From the IMG/VR virus record IMGVR_UViG_3300035698_026182, positions 1 through 21,206 of that record: DNA of 21,206 bases; one strand, 5' to 3'. The notes beneath the pieces were generated by a model. The model was not told the DNA's origin and searched no databases. It was given only the letters and a program-made list of their open reading frames with translations. The position numbers and the translations under genes are program-made. Source of the DNA: a virus. Below, in pieces: positions 1-7,384 of the stretch; the first letter of the stretch is position 1, and the number at the start of each line of letters is the position of its first letter.

Positions 1-687
1 CCAAAACTGAAGAAACATAACATTAATGTGATAAACTTGAATCCGAAATCTGCCCTCAACTGTTTCGAGAAACAAACCATTTCAACTCTGGAAAGCCGAA
101 AAAGTAACGCAATGGTAGTAAGTTTCTATACGGAAAACACAGGCTATGAGAATGAGGCGAATAGACTTGCACAATCATTGGAGTTATTCGGGATTAACTA
201 TGATATTCAGAGTGTGACGAATTTCGGTGACTGGTGGAAGAACACGAATTATAAAGCAACATTTATGCTAGAGATGCTAAGAAAGCATCCTGAGAAGAAC
301 CTCATTTGGATGGATGCAGACAGTGTGTTAAGGAGATATCCTGAACTCTTCCACACCATCGATGCAGACATAGCCGTCCACACGGTTGACTGGAAAGATT
401 ATCCCCATATTAATAAATCCAGTTCAGAAATGCTTTCCGGAACCATTTATATCAAAAACACAGAACAAATGCACGAGTTTGTACAGGAATGGATAAACCA
501 GATTAAGGCGGATAAACGGGTAATCGAGCAGGTCAATCTCAGGAGAGTAGTTGGGAGATACAAGGATAGGATTAAGGTTGTAAATTTACCTGCGGAGTAT
601 TGCACGATTTTCGACACCATGGCAACAGTAGCCGATCCAGTAGTAGAACAACTTCAAGCAAGCAGACGACTCAAGGGAACATTATGA
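1..687 (+). CDS. GT-A-type glycosyltransferase, 5' end cut by the window
   Basis: Probable nucleotide-sugar-dependent glycosyltransferase of a kind common in phage glycan clusters. The reading frame is open to base 1, so the true start may lie upstream; a GTG at 28 would give 219 residues. Numbered from that GTG, a Rossmann-like start (MVVSFYT) appears only at residue 29, followed by a D96-A-D98 motif (WMDAD) typical of metal and nucleotide-sugar binding in GT-A enzymes. An SGTIY segment lies near 137-141, and the C-terminal LPAEYC...QASRRLK segment closes the domain. Related proteins usually begin at about the MVVSFYT position, so the preceding residues suggest an N-terminal extension or the tail of another domain. 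The stop overlaps the next start (ATGA at 684-687), pointing to translational coupling. Family placement is by motif only; the sugar and acceptor are unknown. Confidence 0.75.
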   Translation, partial: PKLKKHNINVINLNPKSALNCFEKQTISTLESRKSNAMVVSFYTENTGYENEANRLAQSLELFGINYDIQSVTNFGDWWKNTNYKATFMLEMLRKHPEKNLIWMDADSVLRRYPELFHTIDADIAVHTVDWKDYPHINKSSSEMLSGTIYIKNTEQMHEFVQEWINQIKADKRVIEQVNLRRVVGRYKDRIKVVNLPAEYCTIFDTMATVADPVVEQLQASRRLKGTL

Positions 688-1814
688 AATGGGATGGAAA
701 GACACCATTAGACCAATATGATGACGGGGTGATCCTCAACAACATTCCCCTAAATCATCCAGTAATTCTTGCATCACTTAATGTAAAGAATGTGCAGAAT
801 AGTGCTTGGTGGGGGAAAGTAGATAGGATTGTGAAGGGCTTTGATCAGAGGAAATTCCAACCCATCTACTATTGTAAAAAGTGTAACTGGATTGAGAATG
901 GCGGACATAGAATTGCAGTAGCAAAAAAGCTTGAACGAAATATCATTTCAGTTCAAATACATAATTCCTGTATAAGTAACATGACTTGGGTACATTCGTA
1001 CCGGGGAAACTGGAATCCTCCGTGGGGACAAAAGCTTCCATTTGTGGATATCGTGATTCCCACCCTCGGGAGACTTGATGAACTGGAAACATGTTTGAAT
1101 CATATCTATGCTGCCCTCATTCCCCGAGTTTCCGTGCATGTTTATTTCTCTGATCTAAATGAATTGAAGAAATTCCGCAAAACTTATGGAGAAGAGGAAT
1201 GGTTGAATTACTATTTTTATGGAAAAAGTGGTAAAGACTTTAACATGACAGAATTTTGGCACATCCATATGAGGAAGATGAAAGCAGATATCATGGGGTA
1301 CTTTGTAAACGATCAGGAAATGGATAAAGATTGTATTAGATTTGCCATACATGAGTTCATGAAGTCATTTCCGGACGGTGATGGTGTTGTCGGGGTGAGC
1401 ACGATTGCTCCAGTTGATATGGAATCTTTCGGGGAAAAGTATAAAGCCGGGGACTCAATGCCACACGTTGGTTGTGCTTTCATTGGGAAGAAATTCGCTG
1501 CTCGATTCCCAAATTTCCAGTTCTTCTGCCCGGATTACTTCCACATGTTTCCAGCCCGCGATCTCCTGAAAACTGCAAAAGAGTGGGAAAGAGTGAAGTT
1601 GAGTAAGAAGTCAAAGGTGAGGCACAGGCGAATTGGCTCATTAGATAAAAAACCGGATAAAATATTTAATTCATTACGGGATAGATTCAAGAAGAACGAC
1701 TTGAAAGTGTTTAGAGCACGGGAAAAACGTGATCTCTGCTGGGGTTTAGATTGGACATTAATAAGAGAGGATGTGCTACATGAGAAAGATCGATTTAACA
1801 TTAAAGTTGTTTAG
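684..1814 (+). CDS. ParB/Srx-like domain fused to a GT2-like glycosyltransferase
   Basis: A 376-residue two-domain protein. Residues about 14-95 look like a ParB/sulfiredoxin-type fold: a PVILASL strand, then a GGHRIAVAKKL segment (73-83) matching the GHR(R/I)..A nucleotide-binding motif of ParB-like proteins. From about 119 a GT-A domain begins (VDIVIPTLGR), with NDQ (209-211) in the place of the usual DxD and a C-terminal WGLDWTLIRED motif (353-363). The start at 684 is chosen because its ATG overlaps the upstream stop (ATGA) and follows AAGGGA; an in-frame ATG at 600 would overlap the upstream gene by 88 nt and add a low-complexity Ser-rich stretch. The GT half resembles the protein at 3378-4076 along its length. 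ParB-like folds can hydrolyse CTP or phosphorylate serine, so a kinase or nucleotide-binding role is possible; chromosome partition is unlikely here. Confidence 0.72.
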   Translation: MKWDGKTPLDQYDDGVILNNIPLNHPVILASLNVKNVQNSAWWGKVDRIVKGFDQRKFQPIYYCKKCNWIENGGHRIAVAKKLERNIISVQIHNSCISNMTWVHSYRGNWNPPWGQKLPFVDIVIPTLGRLDELETCLNHIYAALIPRVSVHVYFSDLNELKKFRKTYGEEEWLNYYFYGKSGKDFNMTEFWHIHMRKMKADIMGYFVNDQEMDKDCIRFAIHEFMKSFPDGDGVVGVSTIAPVDMESFGEKYKAGDSMPHVGCAFIGKKFAARFPNFQFFCPDYFHMFPARDLLKTAKEWERVKLSKKSKVRHRRIGSLDKKPDKIFNSLRDRFKKNDLKVFRAREKRDLCWGLDWTLIREDVLHEKDRFNIKVV

Positions 1815-2409
1815 AAAGGTTATGACAGGTGTAGAATCACTGACACCGAGAGATTATGATTTACTAAACCATTCAGCCTCTAAATGGAAAACCCTGAAAC
1901 CCTTGGTAAACTGGAAAGGGAAAACCGTTGTTGATGTGGGCTGTCACGTTGGCTACATGATACTGCAAGCAAGGAAGCTTGGGGCAAAACACACAGTTGG
2001 AGTCGATTTCCGTTCTGATGTATTAAGTGTTGCAGAAGATATTGGTGGCATAAACCAAATGGACAGTGTTGTATTCAAGACTGCCTGGCTGAAAGACTTC
2101 CCAGTGGCATCATTTGACATAGTCATGTGCCTAGGTGTCCTACATAAATTTGAACCTTCTGACTACATTAAGCATTTGAAACAATTATGTGGCATGTGTA
2201 GGGAAACCCTCGTGATAGAGATGCAAGTATTACCGGGTAATAAGAAATACCTGAACGTGATTCACGAAGGCGGATTCTGGAAAACCCGCACACAGGTATC
2301 ACCAAATTGGTTAACTAATCAAATCGAGGGGAATGGTTTTGAAATAACTAACAGGATAGTATCTAAGCTATTTCCGTATCGACAAACTTGGATAGCGAGG
2401 AGAAAGTAA
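1780..2409 (+). CDS. Class I SAM-dependent methyltransferase (CmoB/Methyltransf_9-like)
   Basis: A 209-residue soluble methyltransferase. Motif I is VVDVGCHVG (50-58), motif II is near GVDFR (74-78), and a FDIVMCLGVLHK segment (112-123) corresponds to the motif after the adenine-binding region. The spacing and the MGVLYH-like segment recall CmoB and the DUF1698/Methyltransf_9 group, but nothing suggests a tRNA substrate here. Among glycosyltransferases it more likely O-methylates a sugar or glycan (inference). The ATG at 1780 is preferred over the one at 1771 because AGAGAGG sits about nine bases before it and directly abuts 1771. It overlaps the preceding gene by 35 nt and the next gene by one base (TAATG). 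Confidence 0.78.
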   Translation: MRKIDLTLKLFRKVMTGVESLTPRDYDLLNHSASKWKTLKPLVNWKGKTVVDVGCHVGYMILQARKLGAKHTVGVDFRSDVLSVAEDIGGINQMDSVVFKTAWLKDFPVASFDIVMCLGVLHKFEPSDYIKHLKQLCGMCRETLVIEMQVLPGNKKYLNVIHEGGFWKTRTQVSPNWLTNQIEGNGFEITNRIVSKLFPYRQTWIARRK

Positions 2410-3023
2410 TGAATCCACATCATCAATCTGATTATGAGTTTAAGTTGGATAATCGTGTATTTCGAGAATGTCTGCAAGCTGTCGGTCTAATTCATGGAGA
2501 TTTTGTTGAACTTGGAGTCTTCCGTGGTAACTCATTAATGGAAGTTATTAGGACAGGGAAGAATCAGGGTAAACATGTTCATGCATTCGATAGTTTTCGT
2601 GGAATGGCAGAACCGGTAAAAGAGGATATGGAGCCTGAAACCAACCATACTATATATCCAAAATGGTATTTGGATCAAGGTGGTCCTGAATACCTTATAA
2701 ATAGATTATCAAAAAGTGGTTACACTGAATCTGATTATACTATTTGGGCTGGTTTCATCCCGGAAATCTTTGGCACTGTTAAAGACAAACTTACATTCTC
2801 ATTTGCCTATGTAGATTTAGATCATTATAAACCAACAAAATATGCTCTTGAATGGGTATGGGAAAGGTTGTCACCACTCGGTCTTATGGTCTGTGACGAC
2901 TTCTTCATATCACAACTTTGGGGAACATCAACATTGGCAATTACAGAGTTCATAGAGAAACATGTAACCGAATTTGATATCGCCAGACGTACCGGTAGAA
3001 GGATTATCTTCAGAAAGAGGTAG
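2409..3023 (+). CDS. TylF/macrocin-type O-methyltransferase
   Basis: A 204-residue SAM-dependent O-methyltransferase of the TylF/MycF family, whose known members methylate sugar hydroxyls on macrolides or polysaccharides with a divalent metal. Visible signatures are FVELGVFRGNS (32-42, SAM binding), AFDSFRG (59-65), AYVDLDHY (133-140), where Asp residues probably bind metal, and VCDDF (161-165). The length is near the family norm of roughly 200-250. The start at 2409 overlaps the preceding stop by one base and follows a GAGG about eight bases upstream; an in-frame ATG at 2388 lies inside the previous gene. With its neighbours this is the second methyltransferase of the cassette, so the glycan is probably O-methylated. 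Exact substrate unknown. Confidence 0.85.
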   Translation: MNPHHQSDYEFKLDNRVFRECLQAVGLIHGDFVELGVFRGNSLMEVIRTGKNQGKHVHAFDSFRGMAEPVKEDMEPETNHTIYPKWYLDQGGPEYLINRLSKSGYTESDYTIWAGFIPEIFGTVKDKLTFSFAYVDLDHYKPTKYALEWVWERLSPLGLMVCDDFFISQLWGTSTLAITEFIEKHVTEFDIARRTGRRIIFRKR

Positions 3024-3028
3024 AAGTT

Positions 3029-3388
3029 ATGAAACGTGAAAAGAAAGTTTGGGGTCACACGACAGAACTTTTCCGGAACAACACGACATCCACGCATTAC
3101 ATTGAAATCGATGAAGGAGGATACTGTTCAGAGCATAAACATGCTCAAAAAACTAATGTATTCTATATAATTGAGGGCATACTTGAAGTAACTATCTGGG
3201 ATGATGCAGGAAATTACGTAGTCGAGTTGAGACCTGATGCCGGTTACGTTAATACACTACATATACGATTCGGGCAATGGCATAAGTTTCATGCTGTAAC
3301 AGATGTGAAATGCATCGAGATATACGAATATCTTTATGATGGTGTTGACATTGAGAGACGTAAAGAGGGAGGGATGGATGAAAATTGA
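3029..3388 (+). CDS. Single-domain cupin protein
   Basis: A 119-residue small beta-barrel protein. Cupin motif 1 is EHKHAQKTNVFYIIEG, with H36 and H38; the usual Glu ligand position carries N43. Motif 2 is FGQWHKFHA, with H85. Cupins of this size beside glycosyltransferases are often sugar-phosphate or nucleotide-sugar isomerases/epimerases, or sugar-sensing proteins. The missing Glu leaves open whether this one binds a metal. The start is supported by GAAAGAGG eight bases upstream and a five-base gap after the previous stop. Its last 11 bases overlap the next glycosyltransferase gene. Fold call is fairly safe; function is inference. Confidence 0.75.
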   Translation: MKREKKVWGHTTELFRNNTTSTHYIEIDEGGYCSEHKHAQKTNVFYIIEGILEVTIWDDAGNYVVELRPDAGYVNTLHIRFGQWHKFHAVTDVKCIEIYEYLYDGVDIERRKEGGMDEN

Positions 3389-4076
3389 CATTGTAATTCC
3401 AAGTCACAATAGACCAACAAAACTTAAAAAATGTTTGAATTCAATAATGGGAAATATGGTAAGTAAATGTACAGTTTATGTGTACTTTTCAAGTAAATTC
3501 GATATGCAATTTACTGTTATGAAATATGGTACACATCCATGGTTGAAGTACCGACTTTATGAACCTGAGTTTCACGCCGCAGAGTTCTGGAACTCTCACT
3601 TGAAAACTTGTGATGCTGACATTTTCATGTATCTCACTGATGACGTTCAGCTTCATCCGGGATGCCTGAGTACTGCCCGAACACGTTATCTACTGAACTT
3701 TCCCAATTTTGATGGAGTCTTAGGACTTAATCAGGCAAACTTTCCCCCAAACGTTAAAGCAGCACAAGGGGCATTTGGCATGATCGGGAAGAATTATTTT
3801 AATCAGTTTCCGGATAATGCCGTCTTCTGCCAAGACTTCTATTGTATGTATGTGGATAGTGAGATGGAGTTACTTGCAAGAAAGCACAACAGATTCTACT
3901 TTAGTCAGGAGGCAAAGTTGGATCATTTTCATCCGGCAGTAAATCCATCCTACATGGATGAAACGAATAAACACATTAGAAGATTTCAGGGAAAGGATGA
4001 TAAAGTGTGGAAGGAAAGAAGGAGAAGGGGTTTGCTCTGGGGAAATGATTTTGAACTTATAAGGGACACACTATAA
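3378..4076 (+). CDS. GT2-like glycosyltransferase, paralogue of the 684-1814 GT domain
   Basis: A 232-residue GT-A protein. It opens with MKIDIVIPSHNRP, the classical first strand, and carries YLTDDVQ (85-91) as the likely metal/nucleotide-sugar motif, LDHFHP (181-186), and a terminal WGNDFELIRD (221-230). The order VDIVIP, CLNxI, VYFS, EFW, DI, NFP, WGxDxxLIR is shared with the C-terminal domain of the gene at 684, so the two are probably an old duplication; this copy lacks the ParB-like domain. The ATG at 3378 lies in a purine-rich AGAGGGAGGGATGG context and is preferred to an in-frame ATG at 3336, which would overlap the cupin gene more. The end overlaps the next start by one base (TAATG). 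Confidence 0.8.
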   Translation: MKIDIVIPSHNRPTKLKKCLNSIMGNMVSKCTVYVYFSSKFDMQFTVMKYGTHPWLKYRLYEPEFHAAEFWNSHLKTCDADIFMYLTDDVQLHPGCLSTARTRYLLNFPNFDGVLGLNQANFPPNVKAAQGAFGMIGKNYFNQFPDNAVFCQDFYCMYVDSEMELLARKHNRFYFSQEAKLDHFHPAVNPSYMDETNKHIRRFQGKDDKVWKERRRRGLLWGNDFELIRDTL

Positions 4077-4843
4077 TGTATTTTACTATTGTCATGCCAA
4101 CGCGGGACAGACTTGATTTATTGTATAATACAATCTGTAGTATCCGGGATACTGCGAAAAACCTAAACTCATTCGAACTAATCATCATTGCTGATATCGA
4201 TGACGTTAGAACCCAAGATGCAATAGCAAGTTGGTGGGGACAGTTTAATGGGATGAATATACGTTTCCTAATCCGTGAGAGAAGCCAAAACATCTCACAT
4301 GATTACTATAACTGGGTATTCCTGAATAAGTCACCAGTCACTCCACAGGGAAAAGTTTTCTGGGTAATCGGGAATGACGTGGTATTCCTAACACCAGACT
4401 GGGATGAACTGGCAAGAACCTCAATTGAGAACTACCTGAAGAAACGCCCTGACCGAATCCTTTATGCTTTCCCAAAAGATATTTCGCGGAATAAACCTCA
4501 CCTTTCTGAATTCAACTGGGGGTGGTTTCCTATATTAACACGTGAAACAGTGAAAGCATTGAACTATTTCATGCCGGAACAATATCCTTCTTGGGGAGCA
4601 GATGTTCTTCTTGGGACAATTTTTAGTAATAAGGAAGTTAATCGGTCATTAGAACTCCCAATCCAACTTGACCATATCTGTTATCATTCATATAAAAACA
4701 TCAAACAGGATCATCTGGGGAAGAGGATGTCAGATCATTTTAATAAATTAGAGCAACGCCAGCTAAGAAACGGTTTTAGCGCCTGGGGAATTCCATTGGC
4801 AATTAATAATTTGAAGGAGGCAATACATGGAATGGTCAAATAA
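4076..4843 (+). CDS. GT2-like glycosyltransferase
   Basis: A 255-residue GT-A glycosyltransferase. It begins MYFTIVMPTRDR, followed by an ELIIIADIDD strand, and has IGNDVVFLTPDW (98-109) in the position where GT2 enzymes place the DxD-like motif. It is more distant from the two neighbouring GTs and lacks their terminal WGxDxxLIR signature; it may belong to a separate subfamily. No membrane helix is visible, so it should act in the cytosol. It starts with ATG overlapping the previous stop (TAATG), with AAGGGA upstream, and its 3' end overlaps the radical SAM gene by 17 nt. Donor and acceptor cannot be read from sequence. Confidence 0.78.
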   Translation: MYFTIVMPTRDRLDLLYNTICSIRDTAKNLNSFELIIIADIDDVRTQDAIASWWGQFNGMNIRFLIRERSQNISHDYYNWVFLNKSPVTPQGKVFWVIGNDVVFLTPDWDELARTSIENYLKKRPDRILYAFPKDISRNKPHLSEFNWGWFPILTRETVKALNYFMPEQYPSWGADVLLGTIFSNKEVNRSLELPIQLDHICYHSYKNIKQDHLGKRMSDHFNKLEQRQLRNGFSAWGIPLAINNLKEAIHGMVK

Positions 4844-5912
4844 GAATAAGTTTAATAGTTTCAACTCTTGGAAAGGTTTACTTTATGCGGACTGGTATAA
4901 AGGGATTGTAAAGGGTAAATTTCACCCACCGGTCGAAGCCTCCCTTGATCCAATTCATGCCTGTAATCTCAAATGCCAACACTGTAATGCCCATAGATAT
5001 ATGAAAGGGAAAACTCCTGACCGTATGACAAATGCCCATCTAATCAACCTTGTCCAGTTCCTCGGTGATTGGGGAGTGAAGGCAATATGTTTCGGCGGTG
5101 GAGGTGAACCCACCCTCCATTCAGAATTGAAAACTGCAATAATTGAAACCAGAAAATCAGGGATGGAAGCAAGTATTGCAACAAACGGAACAAAGCTAAA
5201 TGGTAACTTCCTCGATGTAATTCCACTCCTACGTTGGATCGGTGTATCCGTGGATGCCGCTACACCAGAAACATATAAGAAATTGAAAGGTGTGGATAGA
5301 TTCCGGGATGTAATCGGGAATCTCATACGGGTGAGTAAGGATTCGGGTAACTGTGATGTTTCTTACAAATTCCTAATTTCCTCCCTTAACCAACATGAGG
5401 TATATGATGCGTGTAAGTTGGCAAAAGAAATCGGTGTCCGGGATTTCCATGCTCGCCCTATGGATTTTCATCATCAGGGTATGGGGAAAGAGCTAGATGG
5501 AAAACTTGCAAATGTAAATATAGATCTCGTCCTTGAACAAATGGAAAAATGTCATGAACTAGAGGATGAGAATTTCCGGGTCTTCACGGTAATACATAAA
5601 TTCAATAAAGACTTCCTATCAGATAAGAGTTTTTCACAATGCTTCGGCGCCCCCTTAGTTATTCAGTTGTGTGCAGACGGGAATGTTTATTTTTGTGTGG
5701 ATCAACGCCATCAGAAAGATTTCATCCTCGGACAGCATTTCCCAAACCCAAAAAATATCCTAACGTTCTGGGGAAAAGAAAGACATCAGGAACTCGTGTT
5801 CGGGGATACCCCGGAAAAATGTTTCACCCGTTGCACATTTGGTGTCTACTGTGAACAATGTGAGAAGTTGTTCTGGGATAACGAGGATCCGATGTGTTGG
5901 AGGTTTATATGA
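4827..5912 (+). CDS. Radical SAM/SPASM enzyme
   Basis: A 361-residue radical SAM protein. The 4Fe-4S/SAM motif is CNLKCQHC (C46, C50, C53; CX3CX2C) and the SAM-binding glycine-rich segment is GGGGEPTLH (90-98). A C-terminal Cys-rich region (C272, C282, C290, C332, C336, C342, C345, C357) has the spacing of a SPASM/twitch domain that binds auxiliary clusters. SPASM enzymes act on peptides (cross-links, heme-like cofactor precursors) or on small molecules such as aminoglycoside-type sugars, where they dehydrogenate or epimerise. No short precursor-peptide gene is seen nearby, so a sugar or glycan substrate fits the neighbours better (inference). A strong AAGGAGG lies six bases before the ATG. 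It overlaps the next cupin gene (ATGA). Confidence 0.88.
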   Translation: MEWSNKNKFNSFNSWKGLLYADWYKGIVKGKFHPPVEASLDPIHACNLKCQHCNAHRYMKGKTPDRMTNAHLINLVQFLGDWGVKAICFGGGGEPTLHSELKTAIIETRKSGMEASIATNGTKLNGNFLDVIPLLRWIGVSVDAATPETYKKLKGVDRFRDVIGNLIRVSKDSGNCDVSYKFLISSLNQHEVYDACKLAKEIGVRDFHARPMDFHHQGMGKELDGKLANVNIDLVLEQMEKCHELEDENFRVFTVIHKFNKDFLSDKSFSQCFGAPLVIQLCADGNVYFCVDQRHQKDFILGQHFPNPKNILTFWGKERHQELVFGDTPEKCFTRCTFGVYCEQCEKLFWDNEDPMCWRFI

Positions 5913-6223
5913 AAGTTGTAGAAAAGCGTTGGGGATGTGAGATTTGGTGGGCGAATACAAGATATTATCTTGGGAAGCTACTTGTAATAAAACCAAATAT
6001 GTGTACAAGTCTTCATGTTCATAAGGAAAAGGATGAAACGATGTACGTGCTTCATGGAGGGTTGGAAACAAAGGGGGATGTAGGAAATAAGTTATACGCG
6101 GCAGGTGGAGTGTTACGGATTCTGCCATTCCAAACACACAGGTTAATTGCTGGACCAGAGGGACTTACATTAATTGAAGTGAGTACCCCGCATCCGGAAG
6201 ACAGTATGAGGGTAGAATTATGA
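5909..6223 (+). CDS. Cupin of sugar-phosphate isomerase type
   Basis: A 104-residue single cupin. The start KRWGCEIWW...YYLGKLLVIKP resembles the cupin of type II mannose-6-phosphate isomerase/GDP-mannose pyrophosphorylase proteins, which begin WGyE and bind metal. Motif 1 is complete (H36-V-H38-xxxx-E43), and motif 2 supplies H77 in LPFQTHRL, so four metal ligands are present, unlike the cupin at 3029. A ketose/aldose or epimerase reaction on a sugar phosphate is plausible. The ATG at 5909 sits inside the previous stop (ATGA) with GGAGG about five bases upstream, favoured over an ATG at 5894 inside the radical SAM gene. Its own stop overlaps the next start (ATGA). Confidence 0.78.
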   Translation: MKVVEKRWGCEIWWANTRYYLGKLLVIKPNMCTSLHVHKEKDETMYVLHGGLETKGDVGNKLYAAGGVLRILPFQTHRLIAGPEGLTLIEVSTPHPEDSMRVEL

Positions 6224-6597
6224 AACGAGATGCAGGTGATATTGTTGACCGGTTTGCAATTGCAACGTTGAAACTGGTAAATATATGTAAAGAAGAAAGC
6301 TGGTTAGAATATGTAATGTTCTCAAATGGTTTCATGGATTTATGTGAGAGGCATCCGAAAAGCAATCTAACTAACTATCTCTATAAGATGATTCTGATTA
6401 ATCGTGAAATCTGGAATTTAGAATCCGATGTTCGACAGGGGGCACTCGATAATGACCCGACCGAAGTTGGAAAACGTGCAATTAGGATTCGAGGGAAAAA
6501 TAGTATCAGGATAAATATAAAGAACGAAATTAATAAACTTGTTGGGGAAGGAGTACAGGATGTCAGGAGAAACCACCTTAGCCAAATTGAAGAGTAA
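6220..6597 (+). CDS. Small conserved-looking protein of unknown function
   Basis: A 125-residue, probably all-helical soluble protein. Its start (AGDIVDRFAIATLKL) and its end (EVGKRAIRIRGKNSIRINIKNEI) have the look of small helical proteins seen in polysaccharide and phage glycan clusters, loosely like DUF6165, but I cannot assign a family firmly. There is no catalytic motif, signal peptide or membrane segment. It is bound tightly into the operon: its ATG overlaps the preceding stop (ATGA) and its last 38 bases overlap the transketolase gene. It may be an accessory subunit of one of the enzymes beside it; that is a guess from position. Confidence 0.65.
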   Translation: MKRDAGDIVDRFAIATLKLVNICKEESWLEYVMFSNGFMDLCERHPKSNLTNYLYKMILINREIWNLESDVRQGALDNDPTEVGKRAIRIRGKNSIRINIKNEINKLVGEGVQDVRRNHLSQIEE

Positions 6598-7384
6598 AGC
6601 TAATCAAATCCGGAAAGACGTGTTGGAGATGTGCAGTCAGGCAGGCACGGGACACGTCAATAGCAGTTATTCTATAGTAGAAATACTCGTAGCACTTTAT
6701 CATGGAGGAATACTTAATCATGACCCAAAAAATCCGGACAAAGATTCCCGTGATAGATTCATCCTCTCTAAGGGACAAGCAAGTCCAGTCCTCTATTGCG
6801 TCCTCGCCGATGTGGGTTATTATCCACGAGACTGGTGTGACGGCTTTAATGCAGATGGCGGGAAATTTGCTGTTCATCTCCAACATACAGTACCCGGAGT
6901 AGAACTGACCACAGGTTCACTTGGACACGGGCTCGGTGTTGCAGCAGGAATGGCTCACGGGTTAAAGCTGAAACGTGAACTTCCCTTTGTGTTCTGCATC
7001 ATCGGGGACGCCGAATGTTATGAAGGAAGTATCTGGGAAACCGCTGCCTTCGCCTCCCATAATCGATTGAATAACTTAGTTGTTTTCCTCGACCGTAACT
7101 GCCTCGGCGCCACAGATTTCACAGAGAATGCCTGTTCACTGGAGGATTTTGAAGCAAAATGGGATGCATTCGGCTGGGATACAGTTCGAATTGACGGTCA
7201 TTCATTTGTGGAACTTGCCCAAGTTCTTCATAATGTAAAAGGAAGATCTTCCACGCAACCTCTCATGATTATTTGTGACACGATAAAGGGAAAAGGGATA
7301 GAGGAATTAACGAATGCTCCACTCTGGCATTCAAAGACACCAACTGGTGAACAGGCTAAACAAGCAATGGAGGAATTATCATGA
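6560..7384 (+). CDS. Transketolase, N-terminal (TPP-binding) subunit
   Basis: A 274-residue homologue of the N-terminal half of transketolase, as found in split enzymes. It should bind the diphosphate of thiamine diphosphate and Mg. Visible motifs: AGTGHVNSS (28-36), PGVELTTGSLGHG (112-124), the TPP motif from GDAECYEG (149-156) to DRN (178-180), DTIKGKGI (240-247) and H257. GDA replaces GDG. In the segment normally written SKGHA the His is Gln (Q73), a position close to substrate in transketolases. The start at 6560 has AAGGAG six bases upstream and matches the usual N-terminal helix, although it overlaps the previous gene by 38 nt. The C-terminal partner follows directly (ATGA overlap). It may transfer a two-carbon unit in making an unusual ketose or branched sugar. 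Confidence 0.9.
   Translation: MSGETTLAKLKSKANQIRKDVLEMCSQAGTGHVNSSYSIVEILVALYHGGILNHDPKNPDKDSRDRFILSKGQASPVLYCVLADVGYYPRDWCDGFNADGGKFAVHLQHTVPGVELTTGSLGHGLGVAAGMAHGLKLKRELPFVFCIIGDAECYEGSIWETAAFASHNRLNNLVVFLDRNCLGATDFTENACSLEDFEAKWDAFGWDTVRIDGHSFVELAQVLHNVKGRSSTQPLMIICDTIKGKGIEELTNAPLWHSKTPTGEQAKQAMEELS

Noticed and set aside
684-970. ParB-like domain read as a plasmid partition protein
   Set aside because: There is no helix-turn-helix DNA-binding domain, no ParA gene and no centromere-like repeats; it is joined to a glycosyltransferase.
3385-3420. A TTGACA box near 3385, inside the glycosyltransferase gene
   Set aside because: No acceptable -10 box lies 16-18 bases downstream, and the site is within coding sequence of a tightly coupled operon.
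4955-5326. A 123-codon frame on the complementary strand
   Set aside because: It lies wholly inside the radical SAM gene, has no SD or recognisable domain, and is a shadow of that gene. The same holds for the other complementary-strand frames in the window.
4827-6223. Radical SAM/SPASM enzyme as part of a ribosomal peptide (RiPP) cluster
   Set aside because: No short precursor-peptide frame, leader-recognition domain, protease or exporter is seen nearby.
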